Source: Azolla caroliniana (Eukaryota > Polypodiophyta). From it: DNA of 64,000 nt. The position numbers and the translations under genes are program-made. Below, in pieces: positions 10,223 through 21,868 of this stretch. The number at the start of each line of letters is the position of its first letter. Position 1 is the first letter of the stretch. The DNA lies in the NCBI GenBank assembly GCA_043228905.1, contig JBHGNT010000008.1, positions 15,438,001 to 15,502,000 on the forward strand. The letters are read 5' to 3'. The notes under the pieces are model-generated. The model was not told where the DNA came from. It did not search any database and was given only the letters and a program-made list of their open reading frames with translations.

Positions 10223-13159
10223 ATGCTTACGCTGAGTGGAGCTTCCAGAGCTTCTGATGTTGCCTTTCTCCTGATTCTTTCTTTGTGGAGCTTCTTCTTC
10301 GCTCTGTCTTCAATGGCTCTCAATGATGAAGGCTTAGCGCTCCTAGCCTTCCGCCAACAGATAACCGCAGACCCTCTGGGAGCACTTTCCCTGTGGAGCA
10401 ACGCAGACATAACTCCCTGTGCCTGGCTAGGTGTTGTCTGCGATGAAAACGGTAATGTGAGCAAGCTGCTCCTGCAGAATAAGGAACTCTCAGGCTCCAT
10501 AGCCACGGAGCTTAGCAAGCTCGGTCGCCTTAGAGCTCTCGTCCTCTCTAACAATTCCTTCACAGGTCAAATTCCTGCTGCCGTTGCTTCAATGCCTTCC
10601 CTGTGGAAACTTAACGTTAGCAGGAATGTCTTATGTGGTTCCATTCCTGAAGGACTCAACTCTGGAGGGAGCTTACGCATGGTAGATATGTCAGGAAACT
10701 GTCTTTCTGGACCGATCCCTGCGTCGCTCTTCACTCTCTGTGGAAGATTGAGATATGTAGACCTGTCTCGTAATAATCTAAGTGGCTCCTTGCCACCATC
10801 CCTGGCGAGTTGCCCTCGTCTTGAAGGTTTAGATTTCTCTGTTAATTCTTTTGATGGTTTCATACCTGATGCCTTCAGCACTCTCCCTTTACTTCAGCTT
10901 CTCTCGCTAAGCCATAACCGTATCTCTGGAATCATTCCTCCTTCCCTTGCAGAATGCACTTCTTTGAGCCATCTCGACCTCGGCAATAATATCTTAGACG
11001 GTTCCATTCCACCTTCTCTCGTCAATCTTGGCAATCTGACTTTCCTTTCGGCGGGGCAAAATCATCTCTCAGGCGAGCTTCCTTTAGGTCTTCTTTTTCA
11101 TCCGAACCTGCAGCTCGTGAATCTTTCTTTCAATGCCTTATCTGGCTCCTTAACACCATCTGATCAAAACTCAGCTATTTGTCCATCCCTTCAGTTGCTT
11201 GATCTTTCTGCAAACAACTTCACAGGCTCCATACCTCTGACAATAGCAGCCTGTGTGAAGCTTCAGTTCCTGAACTTTTCTACTAATCATCTGTCAGGCT
11301 CTATTCCCGACCAGCTATGGCGTCTTTTCTCAGCACAGACAATTGATCTTAGTGATAATAACCTGAGCGGTGAGATTTCTTCAGAGGTTGGAAGCTTGAG
11401 CAGCTTGTCGATTCTGAGACTCGGCTCTAATCCAAGTATAGGAGGATCCATCCCATCTGAGATAGGCAACATTTCAGATCTGATCATCTTGGACATGGAA
11501 AATATGAGCCTTAATGGAAGCATTCCTTTGTCTCTTGCAGATTGCAGGTTTCTTCTAGAGCTGTAAGTATACGTGTGTTGCATGTCTTTGTGCCTAAATG
11601 TATCTAAGATCATGTTATATGTGTGAATAGTAGAGAAATCTCTCAAATCTTTGGATGATTCTGAAATCTCATCGCCATTTGGCAGTGATCTTTCGCACAA
11701 CAATCTAACAGGACGAATCCCTGAGTCTTTTAGCAACTTGACGTCCTTGAAATTGTTCGACTTAGAAGCAAATGGTCTGTCCGGTGAGATTCCCGAGTCT
11801 CTAGGGAACCTTTCAAACCTAGAAGAGCTTGATCTTTCCATCAACAAGCTGACTGGAGAGATACCTTCTTCATTGGGGAACATTAGATCTCTCTCTTTCT
11901 TCAACGTCTCATTTAACAGTCTCTTTGGTTCCATCCCTCGCAATGGCTCTTTGCAAAGGTTCAACGAAACTTCCTTTCTTGGTAATGCTGGTCTGTGTGG
12001 CTCTCCGCTTGTGAATAGTTGCGCATCTGCTACTGCCGTTGTTCCTCCTTCACCAGAGAAGAGACCACGTGTCCTGAGAGCTCCTGCCATAGCTGCCATT
12101 GTTGCCACTGCCGTCATCGCGTTTGGTGTTGTGTTTATCTTCCTGATGAATTTCCGAGTATTGAAGAAGATGACTGAGGAAAGGGTTTATGAGAGCACGC
12201 CTCCTTCTCCGGAGACAAGCCCCATCCTTGGGAAGCTTGTTCTCTTCAGTAAGACCTTACCAGCAAAGTATGAAGATTGGGAAGCAGGTTCGAAAGCTCT
12301 CTTGGATAAGGATAGTATTATTGGCAATGGAACCCTTGGGACAGTGTATAAAGCAACTTTTGATGCTGGAATTTCTCTTGCCGTTAAGAAGCTGGAAACT
12401 CTGGGAAGAATTAAGAATGCAGAAGAATTTGAAGAAGAGATAGGTCGATTGGCTAATGTCAGGCATCCTAATGTTGTCGTGATGCAAGGGTATTTCTGGT
12501 CCTCGGCTATGCAGCTTCTTCTCTCTGATTTCATCCCTAATGGCAGCTTGCATTCCCATTTGCATGATGATAGCTATGGTGAGCTGAATTGGAGAAGGAG
12601 ATTTAGGATTGCTCTTGGAACTGCCCGAGGTCTCGCATATCTTCACCATGACTGTAGGCCACAGGTACTTCATCTAGATCTGAAGTCCTCAAATGTGCTC
12701 TTAGACCATAGCTTTGAGCCTCACATATCGGACTATGGACTTTCAAAGCTCCTTCCGATGCTGGATACCTATGTAACAAGCAGAAGGTTCTATTCTGCAT
12801 TAGGCTATGTCGCACCGGAGCTAGCTTGTCAAAGTATACGTATAAATGACAAGTGCGATGTGTATAGCTTCGGTGTTATCCTGCTTGAGCTTGCCACCGG
12901 TCGGCATCCTGTAGATGAGAATGATCACGGAGGTGATTCCTCTGTGGTTCTATGTGATGTGGTGAGGTCTGCCATGGAAGAAGGGAGAGGTATCAGGTGT
13001 ATTGATCGTAATTTAAGAAATCCGCCTGAGGTTGAGGTCATGCAGATTCTGAAGCTTGGTCTCGTATGCGCAACTCAGACAGCTTCCAAGAGGCCAAGTA
13101 TGGCCGAAGTTGTTCAGGTTCTTGAGTCTATAAAACCTGGGAGTGACGAGAGTCTCTGA
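10223..13159 (+). CDS. leucine-rich-repeat receptor-like kinase, close to Arabidopsis At1g12460/At1g62950 type
   Basis: Two exons, 10223-11562 and 11686-13159, give 937 codons. A hydrophobic signal peptide covers residues ~1-32, an LRRNT cap with paired Cys follows (to ~75), then about 20 plant-type LRRs (LxGxIP pattern, ~76-545), a second Cys pair, one membrane span (~582-605) and a cytoplasmic kinase domain. The juxtamembrane motif GKLVLFS...KYEDWEAG is characteristic of this subfamily as I recall it. Kinase motifs: glycine loop [10 protein letters not shown], Lys681 in [12 protein letters not shown] at 776-783 (Arg of HRD replaced by Leu, catalytic Asp778 kept), DYG in place of DFG at 796-798, APEL, and DVYSFG. 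The splice preserves the frame (GAGCT|gtaagt...ggcag|TGATC). It probably sits in the plasma membrane as a signalling receptor; ligand unknown. The HLD and DYG variants make it a non-RD, possibly weakly active kinase. Confidence 0.95.
11563..11685 (+). other. intron of the receptor kinase gene (123 bp)
   Basis: Donor gtaagtat at 11563, acceptor ttggcag ending 11685. Removing it joins LLEL to DLSHNNLTG inside one LRR and keeps the 24-residue repeat spacing, which strongly supports the model. Confidence 0.95.
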
Positions 13160-15920
13160 GAGTTAGAGCTTTGTCTTCTTCTTCAAAGCAAAGGTGGCCA
13201 TATGTATTCAGGGTGTACTCTATCAAAGCACAAATGTATGGGTGAAGAAGTGGTGCAGGTTGAAATGATTGCTCTGTCATGTAGAGATTCTTCTTGAAAG
13301 TAGAGATGGCCATATAAACGCATATGTATTCCATTTTTCAGAAACACAAATAGTACAGGCAGCGACATGTGAGCATCATGACCATACACAAATGTATGAA
13401 GTGGTACAGATAATGTCTCTGAGATGACAAGAGGTTTCTTCCAAACAGAGCTAGCCCCATTGATAAAAGATCACAGGGCTGGTGATGTCCCTGAGATGGC
13501 TACAGCTTTATTCAAAAAATGCAGCATGACCATATATGTATGGATGAATTGGTACAAGTCCTAGTCTACATCCATAAACCCGTGGAATTTGGAGACAATG
13601 TATCAAAGGTGATGCTGTATATGTATGCACATGTAATGAAGTGGTATCAATCTTTATTTGAAGATATGAAAGCATGGAAAAATGACGTCTGAGAGGTTAT
13701 ACTCTAGCAAAAGATTTACTACCGGTCTCCAGTGGAAGCAACAACTACCAGTTCCCACTCTCTTTTTATACATATATTTATACCAGAACATGACATGGCT
13801 TCCAAATCAAAAGTTTTTTCAAAGCCCTGGTATGGTGGAATGATTATTGCATGGCTTGTAATTTGAAAAAAAAGACGGAATTCTTGGGTTTTTATGATCC
13901 CCAATTATGAATTGAGAATACGGTCCTCCTCCTTCGTTTTGTTTTTGAATGTTTTAGTCGCCATTGATTCTTTCCGGAAAGAAGCTTGAAATTTCTTTCT
14001 GGGTGATTTGGATATTTTTAGAGAGTTCTTTTCATCTCATATCTCAAAGGTTTTATTTGATACCCCCAAAGGACAAGATTGTTAGGTTTCTGAGAGAACA
14101 GTTTTTGTAATAGTATATACATGAATCTGAGTTTTAACAATTGTTGAATGTACAGTCTTTCTCATCATGAACAATTATGCAGCTTATGGAATGATGTTTT
14201 ACTTAAATCTCATGAAAAGATTTTTCAGGTACATACGTAAGGGTATGGGGCTTGAGCCTTGAGGTTTAGTGACTTGGACCTGGAATTTGCCAGTGTTTGA
14301 GTTTTATAGCTACTTCTTTTCACTCTTAATCGGCTGAGTTCTGTTTGCATGCATGAGTTAATAGGAAAATATGACAAAATAGCGAATGGTTAAGAGAAAT
14401 TTATATATAAATTCCTCCAGATTTTGTTCCATGTACGAGTGTTTTCTGTCTTTTCTATATCGTCATTCTCATTACAAAGCTTGAAGATTGAGTTTGTGGT
14501 TTTGCGAGTTGTGTTTGGGTACACGATTGATTGATCCTAATCAAAAGGTGTCTTTTTCTTTTATGTAAGCATCTAAATGAAAATGGGAAAGGTAAATATG
14601 TTTACTAGGAAATTAGAAGGATTCTTTGCCATGCTATTAAATGAAAGTGGTTTTTTGTGTAAAATCTCATGGAGTTGCAGGTTGATCATGTCAAACCCCG
14701 GAAATTGATCTGCAATGCCGATGTTATGAAATCCATTGATAAAATACTGTCTGTCTTTGGCCAATTTAAGGCCATCCTGAAGGTGGGTGCTTTAATGAAT
14801 AGAAGAAGATCGAGTGAAAGTGATGGCTTTTTTTTTTTCTTTGTGTATGACGAATTTAATACACCCACCAATATGGAGGTTGCTTTTAATGAATGGAGGA
14901 TGAAGTGATAAACCATTGTCTCATGTCCATCATGGAAGTGGTGGCATTTAATGAAACAGTATAAGATCAAGCAGAAATCTTGCTTGATTCAGATTGTCAA
15001 GCAAAAGCTAGAAGAGTAGTAGTATTTATATAGTCTACACTTCCACACAACTATACATATATACATAGTACATACTACATATATGTACCTACATCATCAT
15101 ATAGACATACATACCTTATTACCTACACATACATGCATAGTACTTAACTACACACACGATGCAATAACTCAATAAGCATTAATAATTCCTTCTTGTTAAC
15201 TAGCCTCTTGAGAATCTAGAACTGAAATGACGGATTTAAAAGGTTGCCTGCCTTGTTTGGCTCAGTTAATGAGCCTCCACAGGAAAAGGAAAAAAGTGAG
15301 GACACAGAAGAGAGAGAGAGAGAGAGAGAGAGAGACAAGGGGGGCATTTATAAGTCTTGGCTGAAGTCAATAGGAGACGAGTGTTCTATATTCGTATGTA
15401 TGTACAAACTCTCTCAATTGAGTGCAGGCAATGGGGGGACAAACTCCTTAAACCCAGAAGGCCTTACAAAGAGCTATTGTTGCGTATAGGTTGTTCGGAA
15501 AATGGGACCCTGGATGTTACAAAAACCCAAGTAAAGGATAAGAAATGAGAAGGTAAGATTGGTCATACTAAGCCATCCCAAACCCTTGGATACATGCCTT
15601 GTTTTTTAATTATATTATTGTGCCCGCCTATAATGGATCTTATATGTTTTATTGAGAGAGTGTGTCTAATTCTTCTCTCTAAGTTGAGAGTGAGAGAGAA
15701 CGAGATGAAATCTATTAACTAGTAATGAAAAAGATGATATGCAACAAACTTACAAGCTGGAATAACCTTGTGAGAGCCAAAGCCACAAGCATTCCATGAT
15801 AAGCAATTTCATGAGTCTTTGATACATTGCACATATTTTCGTATAACCTAAAGAAGAAGAGATCCCAATCAACTTGAAAACAAAGGAATGAGCATTTGGG
15901 TACAATGTATAAAGGCGCAA
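13160..15920. other. 3' flank and intergenic stretch, no recognised gene
   Basis: 13190-13700 contains loose, diverged repeats of words such as 'acaaatgtatg..gaagtggt' and 'catgaccatat', probably old local duplications in the 3' flank of the receptor kinase. The rest is AT-rich. A (GA)n run lies at 15308-15334. An exon-like open segment at 14686-14781 is listed separately. Confidence 0.5.
14686..14781 (+). pseudogene. exon-like open segment with splice-type borders, unidentified
   Basis: The segment is bounded by 'gagttgcag' on the left and 'gtgggtgc' on the right, reads open through 32 codons (VDHVKPRKL...FKAILK) and has coding-like composition compared with its surroundings. No further exon was found around it. 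It may be a fragment of a gene carried by a transposon or chance. Confidence 0.2.
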
Positions 15921-15922
15921 AC

Positions 15923-16490
15923 TGTTGAGAATCCAGTCCCTTCGGATGGGATGGAGAACCAATCGGACCGGTCGGAAGTTGATCAATTGAAGAGGCGGAT
16001 GATAGCCGGCTTGTCCGAATCGGAATTCGGATATTACACGTTGGAATCTAATCGGATGGAAGTCAATCGGCTCGCGACCGATCTGACCAATCCCGATTGT
16101 GGTTGATTTAGCTAGTAGCCGAATCAGATGAAGGTGGAATTGGACAATGACTAATTTGACCCGTGGTCCAACTCAGCTGAATCAGACTCATTTAGATTGG
16201 GGCTATATTCATAAATAGCCTAAATGTGCCCATTGGGGCTATATTTGTAAATAGAAATATAAGTATGTAAGTGTAAATATAGCTAGGGCAAATAGTTAAA
16301 TGATGATATATATTATAGTTGAATAGTTGTGGCTGTTGTGGAGTGAGTTAGAGGCGAGCAATTGTGGTTGTTAGAGAAGGTAGAAGACATTCTCTAGTAC
16401 TCTCTCTCTCTCTCTTATTGTTGACATCTATCTACATCTTAGACGAAGGCTTTGAGCATTCAATTGTGGCCGAATCAGAGCATTGTATCA
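15923..16490 (+). repeat. probable solo LTR relic of a copia element
   Basis: Begins TGTTGAGAATCC and contains U3/R features shared with the copia LTRs in this window (two 'ggggctatat...gtaaatag' blocks at about 16200-16255, TATA-like runs just after, then a CT-rich U5). Candidate 3' end 'ttgtatcaca' near 16490. No coding sequence follows that I can recognise. Boundaries are approximate. Confidence 0.4.
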
Positions 16491-16699
16491 CACATGATAT
16501 ATCAAGGAAGAATATCTTGTATAGTGAAGCTGTTACGGAGTCTATGGACCCCCATGGTTTTTCCAATTAGGGTTTTCCACGTTAAACTCTGGTGCATTTG
16601 CGTTTTTTTTGTTTGTTTAATATCTTGTCTCTCGTTGTGTGCGATCCTACATTCGTCAATTTTCCCATCACAAACATCATAGTCAAAGATCATACCACG

Positions 16700-18170
16700 A
16701 AGGAAAGCCCTAGAGATAGGGGGAGATATTAGAGCTGGATATAGTGTTGTGTTTGGCTTAAATTGAAATGCATGTCATGAACATGTGAATGTACTCTTTG
16801 TTGAGTTATATAAATAGCTTCCATAAATCCTAGACATAATAATAAGCCCTTCTTTGCTTTTAATGTGTAGGGGTTGACAGTCGTGTCCTATGCTCGTCCC
16901 CATACCCATATATATACCAATAGAAGAGCTCATGATCAATTTTGTGAGGAGTATCTCCCTCGATTGGACTAGTGTCCTTATGCATTGAATGTTTCTATCG
17001 TTTAGGTTCATTTATCCATGGATGCTTCCCCATGTGATCATAAGAAGACAATGCCATTATTCAATGACACATAATTATCACGTTTTGGTCCTCTTTATCA
17101 ATCTTTTACATTCAAATCATCGTTACTGCATCACTATCATATGGTTAAGCCTCCCTCCATACAAAGGTTTTTTTTTTTGTTGAAACTTTAGCCTTGCATA
17201 TGATTGTAACTTTTGATGAATGAAAAGATAATTTTGGTCATAAAAAGGCAAAAAATACAAAAAACCTTGAGACTTAGTCACTTCTTGACAATAGGCCCTA
17301 ATGTTTTCTCTTATTAAAATGTTTTCCTAATAGAAGTGCCTATAGAGGCTATTTACTTCATAAAGTTTTTTTTTTTTTGCCTCAAAAGTATATTTAAAGT
17401 TGGAATGGTGTGGGATGGTCTAGATCTTCTCAATCTTCATGTGGTGCATAATCATCATCAACACACTATGACAACGAGGAACAATCATATTGTATTGCAT
17501 GTTAATTGGACCGTAAAAGTTTTTGGGCCTCAATAGAAACCGATCCAACAAGATTGAAGTAAGATGAAACATCATGTGTTTGTAATCTAAATGAGGGTCA
17601 CAAACTTATAAGAGTCTTGTTAATGGCTAATAATTTTCAGAGATTGGATCACACTATACATCTAGACATAATCTTTGCAAATGTGTGCCTCTTTTTTCTC
17701 TTTAGCTTTGTTTTCATTTTCTTCTTGTTAGTATTTTTGGCTAGTGTTCTAGTGTTTGGATGGGGCATCACAAACGTTTTTCTATTGAAGAGAGATTTTT
17801 TCTTTTGTAGAGCTCATGCTCTCCTTTTATGCTTGCTCAATCAGCGCCCTTGTGCACATGGTTGAATGCCGAAATTTCGGACATCATTGTCTCCATTACC
17901 AGCCACTTGTGAGTCTTTGGTGGTTGGTTTAGTGTCTTGCTTGTTAGGTTTACGTTGTTAGAGGGAATTTTACATTCCTCTTTGCATAGTAGTCTAACTT
18001 GTTTAGAGTAGAACTTTGGTGTATAAGTTCATACGTTGATAGTGAATTATGTCCATGTTAAAAAAATTATGGTGTATCGTGCATTGTTTTTTGTTGTTTT
18101 CTTTTAATAATTTTGCACAACATAATATTTGTCTCATATAAGTGGTGAAGTGCTAGTGAGATTTTGATCA
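16700..18170. other. stretch without gene; right part may be a decayed copia 5' LTR
   Basis: No coding similarity seen. Because a copia primer-binding site starts at 18173, sequence ending at 18170 (ttttgatca) is probably the 5' LTR of the decayed element that follows, but I could not find its start or a matching 3' LTR. Confidence 0.35.
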
Positions 18171-19640
18171 AGTGGTATCAGAGTCGAGTTTTAACACTTT
18201 CTCATAAAGGCAAATGTTTCCACGATGGTTTGCTTGAACGACAAAAACTACCACAAATGAAAGATCTACATTTTGTTAAAAAACTAACTTAAGTATTTTC
18301 GCAACGACTAAACCTAAGAGCAAAGTAATGGTTTCTCGAGAACCAACTGATATGTCGCTTTATCTGCCAATGGGTAGGAGATAATGTCTTAAACCATATT
18401 ATGGATGAAATGGACACGAAAGCTCTATGGAACAAACTTGAAACTTTGTATGCATCTAAGATAGGTAATAATAAGTTATTTTTGCTTAAACAAGCGATGC
18501 ATTTAGCATATAAAGAAAGTAATTCCATCTCTGATCATTTAAATGAATTTCATGGAAGTTTTGATCAACTTTTTGGTATGTGAGTAAAATTTGATGATGT
18601 GTGAAGAGTGGTGTTCTAAACAAAAAGATATGAAGGACACAAGTTAGACATGTATAACCATTGTGTTGTAGAACAACAAAGAAGAGTCTCCTTCAAACAT
18701 CATTTTTCTTCAAGAAAGGAAGAGGGATCAGATGTCTTTGGTCCTTTGAAGGTAAAGTCAATATGGTGCACTCTGCTTTGTCACTTTTATTGAAAATGAA
18801 GGATCAACTATTTAATGTGTTTAAAAAATTTCATTTTTCTGTTGAAAGAGAGACATGAAAGAGGATGAAATGTATTTGCATTGGTGAATATTATGGATCA
18901 TTCAATGCATACTATTGAGAGCATGGAATTAAGCATAAAAAACACCACCAAATACCCCACAACTAAATGGCTTGGCGGAAAAGATGAATGGAACTCTCGT
19001 TGAGAGAGTTTGATGTTTGTTATCAGATGCGAAGTTGTCCAAATCTTTTTAGGGTGAGGCCTTGAGTACCATTCCATATGTTATTAAGGTATCTCTTATT
19101 GTTGCATTGTAGGGCGATGTTCCTAATAGAGTTTCGTATGGTAAGTACTAAGGATGTTTCCTACAATCATTTATGTGTGTTCGGTTGTAAATGTTTTGTG
19201 CATATACCTAAAGATGAGAGGTCTAAGCTAAATGTTAAATCTAAACAATGTATTTTTATTGGGTATGCCAAAAATGAGTTTGGTTATGGATCTTATGACC
19301 CAATGGGAAGGAAACTTATTTATATTTATGATGTAGTATTTTTTGCGGATCAAATCATTGAAGACATTGAAAAGGTAAAGAGATGCAACATTCAAATGGT
19401 GGTTTTATTGACGTACGACCGAAGATGCTACATATGGAGATGCCTCCAAGAAGAAGATCACAAGGATGTTGATCAACTAGGTATTATAGACAATAGGGTT
19501 GAAGCTAATCATGATATTATAGGCATGCATTGAGGGGGGGAGAAAACTTCCTTACGAAAGGTAGTTAATCAACAAACTAGAAGGTCTACCAGAGAGCAAC
19601 AATTGTCTATGAGTATCCTAGTTCAGATTATGTCTATGAG
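18171..19640 (+). pseudogene. decayed Ty1/copia element (primer site, gag piece, integrase C-terminal piece)
   Basis: A primer-binding site for initiator methionine tRNA (tggtatcagag) starts at 18173. 18401-18583 encodes a gag (UBN2-type) segment with LWNKLETLYASK and SISDHLNEF. 18955-19060 is a decayed integrase catalytic-end region (PQLNGLAEKMN with stops), and 19150-19380 is the integrase C-terminal region typical of copia (CVFGCKCFVHIPKDERSKL..., CIFIGYAKNEFGY). A RRSTREQQ-like block near 19585 matches the linker before copia RT. Several frameshifts and stops, no RT, and a shortened gag-to-integrase distance show a dead element. Confidence 0.75.
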
Positions 19641-21868
19641 GTATCCTATATTATATTTGCAGTTCTTTGTATCACTAATTTAGTGAGTTGGTGTCCTAAA
19701 ATAGGAAGCCACTACAATCCATGTACTCATGGGCCATGTTTCCTACTTGGGAAGAGGCGGCACAAAAGGGTTTAAGGGCTATTTCGTAAGTGTAAATTTG
19801 TGAATCAAGATTTTTCTTGTGAAAGCATAGAAGGAATGCATTTATTAAATAAAAGGTTGATTTAGGCACGCTTGGTATTGCCTGATAACTTCTTGAATCG
19901 CACGACCTCTGTGTTGATGATGCTTCATTCCAATTTTTGTCCTATCAACTTTTGAACGTAGGGTAGAGGCCTACCATAGTGGTGATGGTTGGTAGAGATT
20001 TAGGGTTCAAAATCGAAGAGGGAGTTGGAGAAACAGTCACCACATTCAAAGAAGGAAACAAACACACTATACGATAGACATTGTGTTATGAAAGAGTATT
20101 ACAAAGCATTGCGTATCTTTGAGGTACACCCAACTATTTTCAAGTATGATCCTTTGATTTGTATTGTTTGTCATTATGTATACAATAGGCCTTTCTCCCA
20201 AATGAATAACACCATGTTTCCCAACTTGGTGTGGCCCATACACATTCACATTCGACATACAATGATGCAGGCTAAAGAATTCACCAATGACCTTTCCGAG
20301 GGATACAAGCATTTCTATACTCTCCTCTTTAATCTTGTAGATGATAATGTTCTTCATTGGTCATTCACATTCCTGCTACATTCTTCACTTGATTCATGCA
20401 TAATAGGCGAGTTACATACATCCCCAACACATACATCAGTCCATGACTTTGTTGTGCATACATTTTTCATCTCACATACACCTTGCCTCATTGTCTCCAT
20501 TGTTTCCTCCTTTAATGCTTCCTATGTAAGCACTCATTTGTTTCCAATGAAGCTTTCTTTCTTACATTTTTGAATCTCATCTTCAAGTTTTATAACCATT
20601 TGCTTAAGACCTTGAATAATATCAATTTGTAGTTTTGCATTGTCTTTCATGAATTTTCATTGTGGCTAAATTTGTTGGAATTAATATCAAGAATCTTCGG
20701 TGAGCTTGGCTCATTATCAATAATAGTCTTGGCCTTTGTTGCCCCTTTGCAAGTGTTTGCCATTTGGTTGTGCCATTGTACAACCAAACGCTACCAGTAT
20801 ACTCTTGAAACTTCCTAAAACGTATCATTCCTAGATCACATCATAGATCTTGTTGTGTTAGGTTCGATTCAAACCATATCTTGTCAAGATCAAACCGTGT
20901 ATAACCAAGCTATGGCTAAAATAAACTTTTGACAAAGAGAATTCTATTAGCTCTATTTGATATCAGATTTGATCTTCCTAGATCATATCATAAATCTTGT
21001 CATGATCTTGGGTTGAAACAATAGATTGTCAAAATCTGACCTCATACAATCAAGTCATGGCTAAAATAAATTTGAGAGAAATATTAGTGCTTCATCTTTA
21101 GAGAAGAACACGACAGTGACAATGAATAATGTTGCACTTCATCTTTGGGCATTGTGGAAAGGATTGAGCATAAACCTATTTGCTCCTTTTGGAATGTTAC
21201 AATATCATGATTGATTTTTACTGTCACAAAGCACTTTCTATAGATAGCACATGGTGTGATCTAGGTGCAGAAAACCAAATGTAAGATAGCTGATCTTCGC
21301 ATAGAACAAGAGATTCTTCGAATCTATAGTGATGGTGATGGTGGTGACCCTCAGTGCCCAACCATACAGGATGAATGCATGGCCTTGTCTGTATGCAGAA
21401 AATCAAATGTAAGATGCTAGAACATCAATCCAGAGACAGAAATAACTTCCCCACCTCTAACATGTCTACAGACTTATTTTCTTTTCAAGTTTCATGATAA
21501 TAAAATAACAAGATTTTGATCAATTCAGACTTACAGGAAATTGCCCATTACTTGAATTTTAAAACAGATTACAGACATTCATATCATCTTAATTGGTATC
21601 TCACTTGTAATCTCATTATTGTAAAGAATTACCGTTGCAATGCCTCCAAGAAATTAGCCATTAAATACATTCCAGAAGTTGTGAGTCGCAACAAACTTGT
21701 AAACCTCTTTATCCTCACAACCAAACCCTAATGTTCTAACAAACACCCTAAGGGGAAAATGGGTGCATATATTACAACAGCATTAAGGCTCATAATACTG
21801 ACATGAAATTCTGAACTGCCTTTCAAGTTTGGATGGATCTTAAAAACAAAACAGAAACTAATCTATTA
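19641..21868. other. intergenic stretch between copia relic and WDR75 3' end
   Basis: No confirmed gene. An open frame at 20025-20573 (plus) has no recognisable domain and overlaps a minus-strand frame, so I do not call it. Part nearest 21868 is probably 3' untranslated sequence of the minus-strand WDR75-like gene. Confidence 0.45.
20828..21075. repeat. diverged tandem duplication, unit ~145 bp
   Basis: 'cctagatcacatcatagatcttg...caagctatggctaaaataaa' (20830-20930) recurs as 'cctagatcatatcataaatcttg...caagtcatggctaaaataaa' (20975-21072). Confidence 0.7.

Noticed and set aside
11287-12117. 276-codon minus-strand ORF
   Set aside because: Antisense shadow of the receptor kinase LRR region.
20025-20573. 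182-codon plus-strand ORF
   Set aside because: No domain recognised, overlapped by a minus-strand ORF, no splice or start context that helps.
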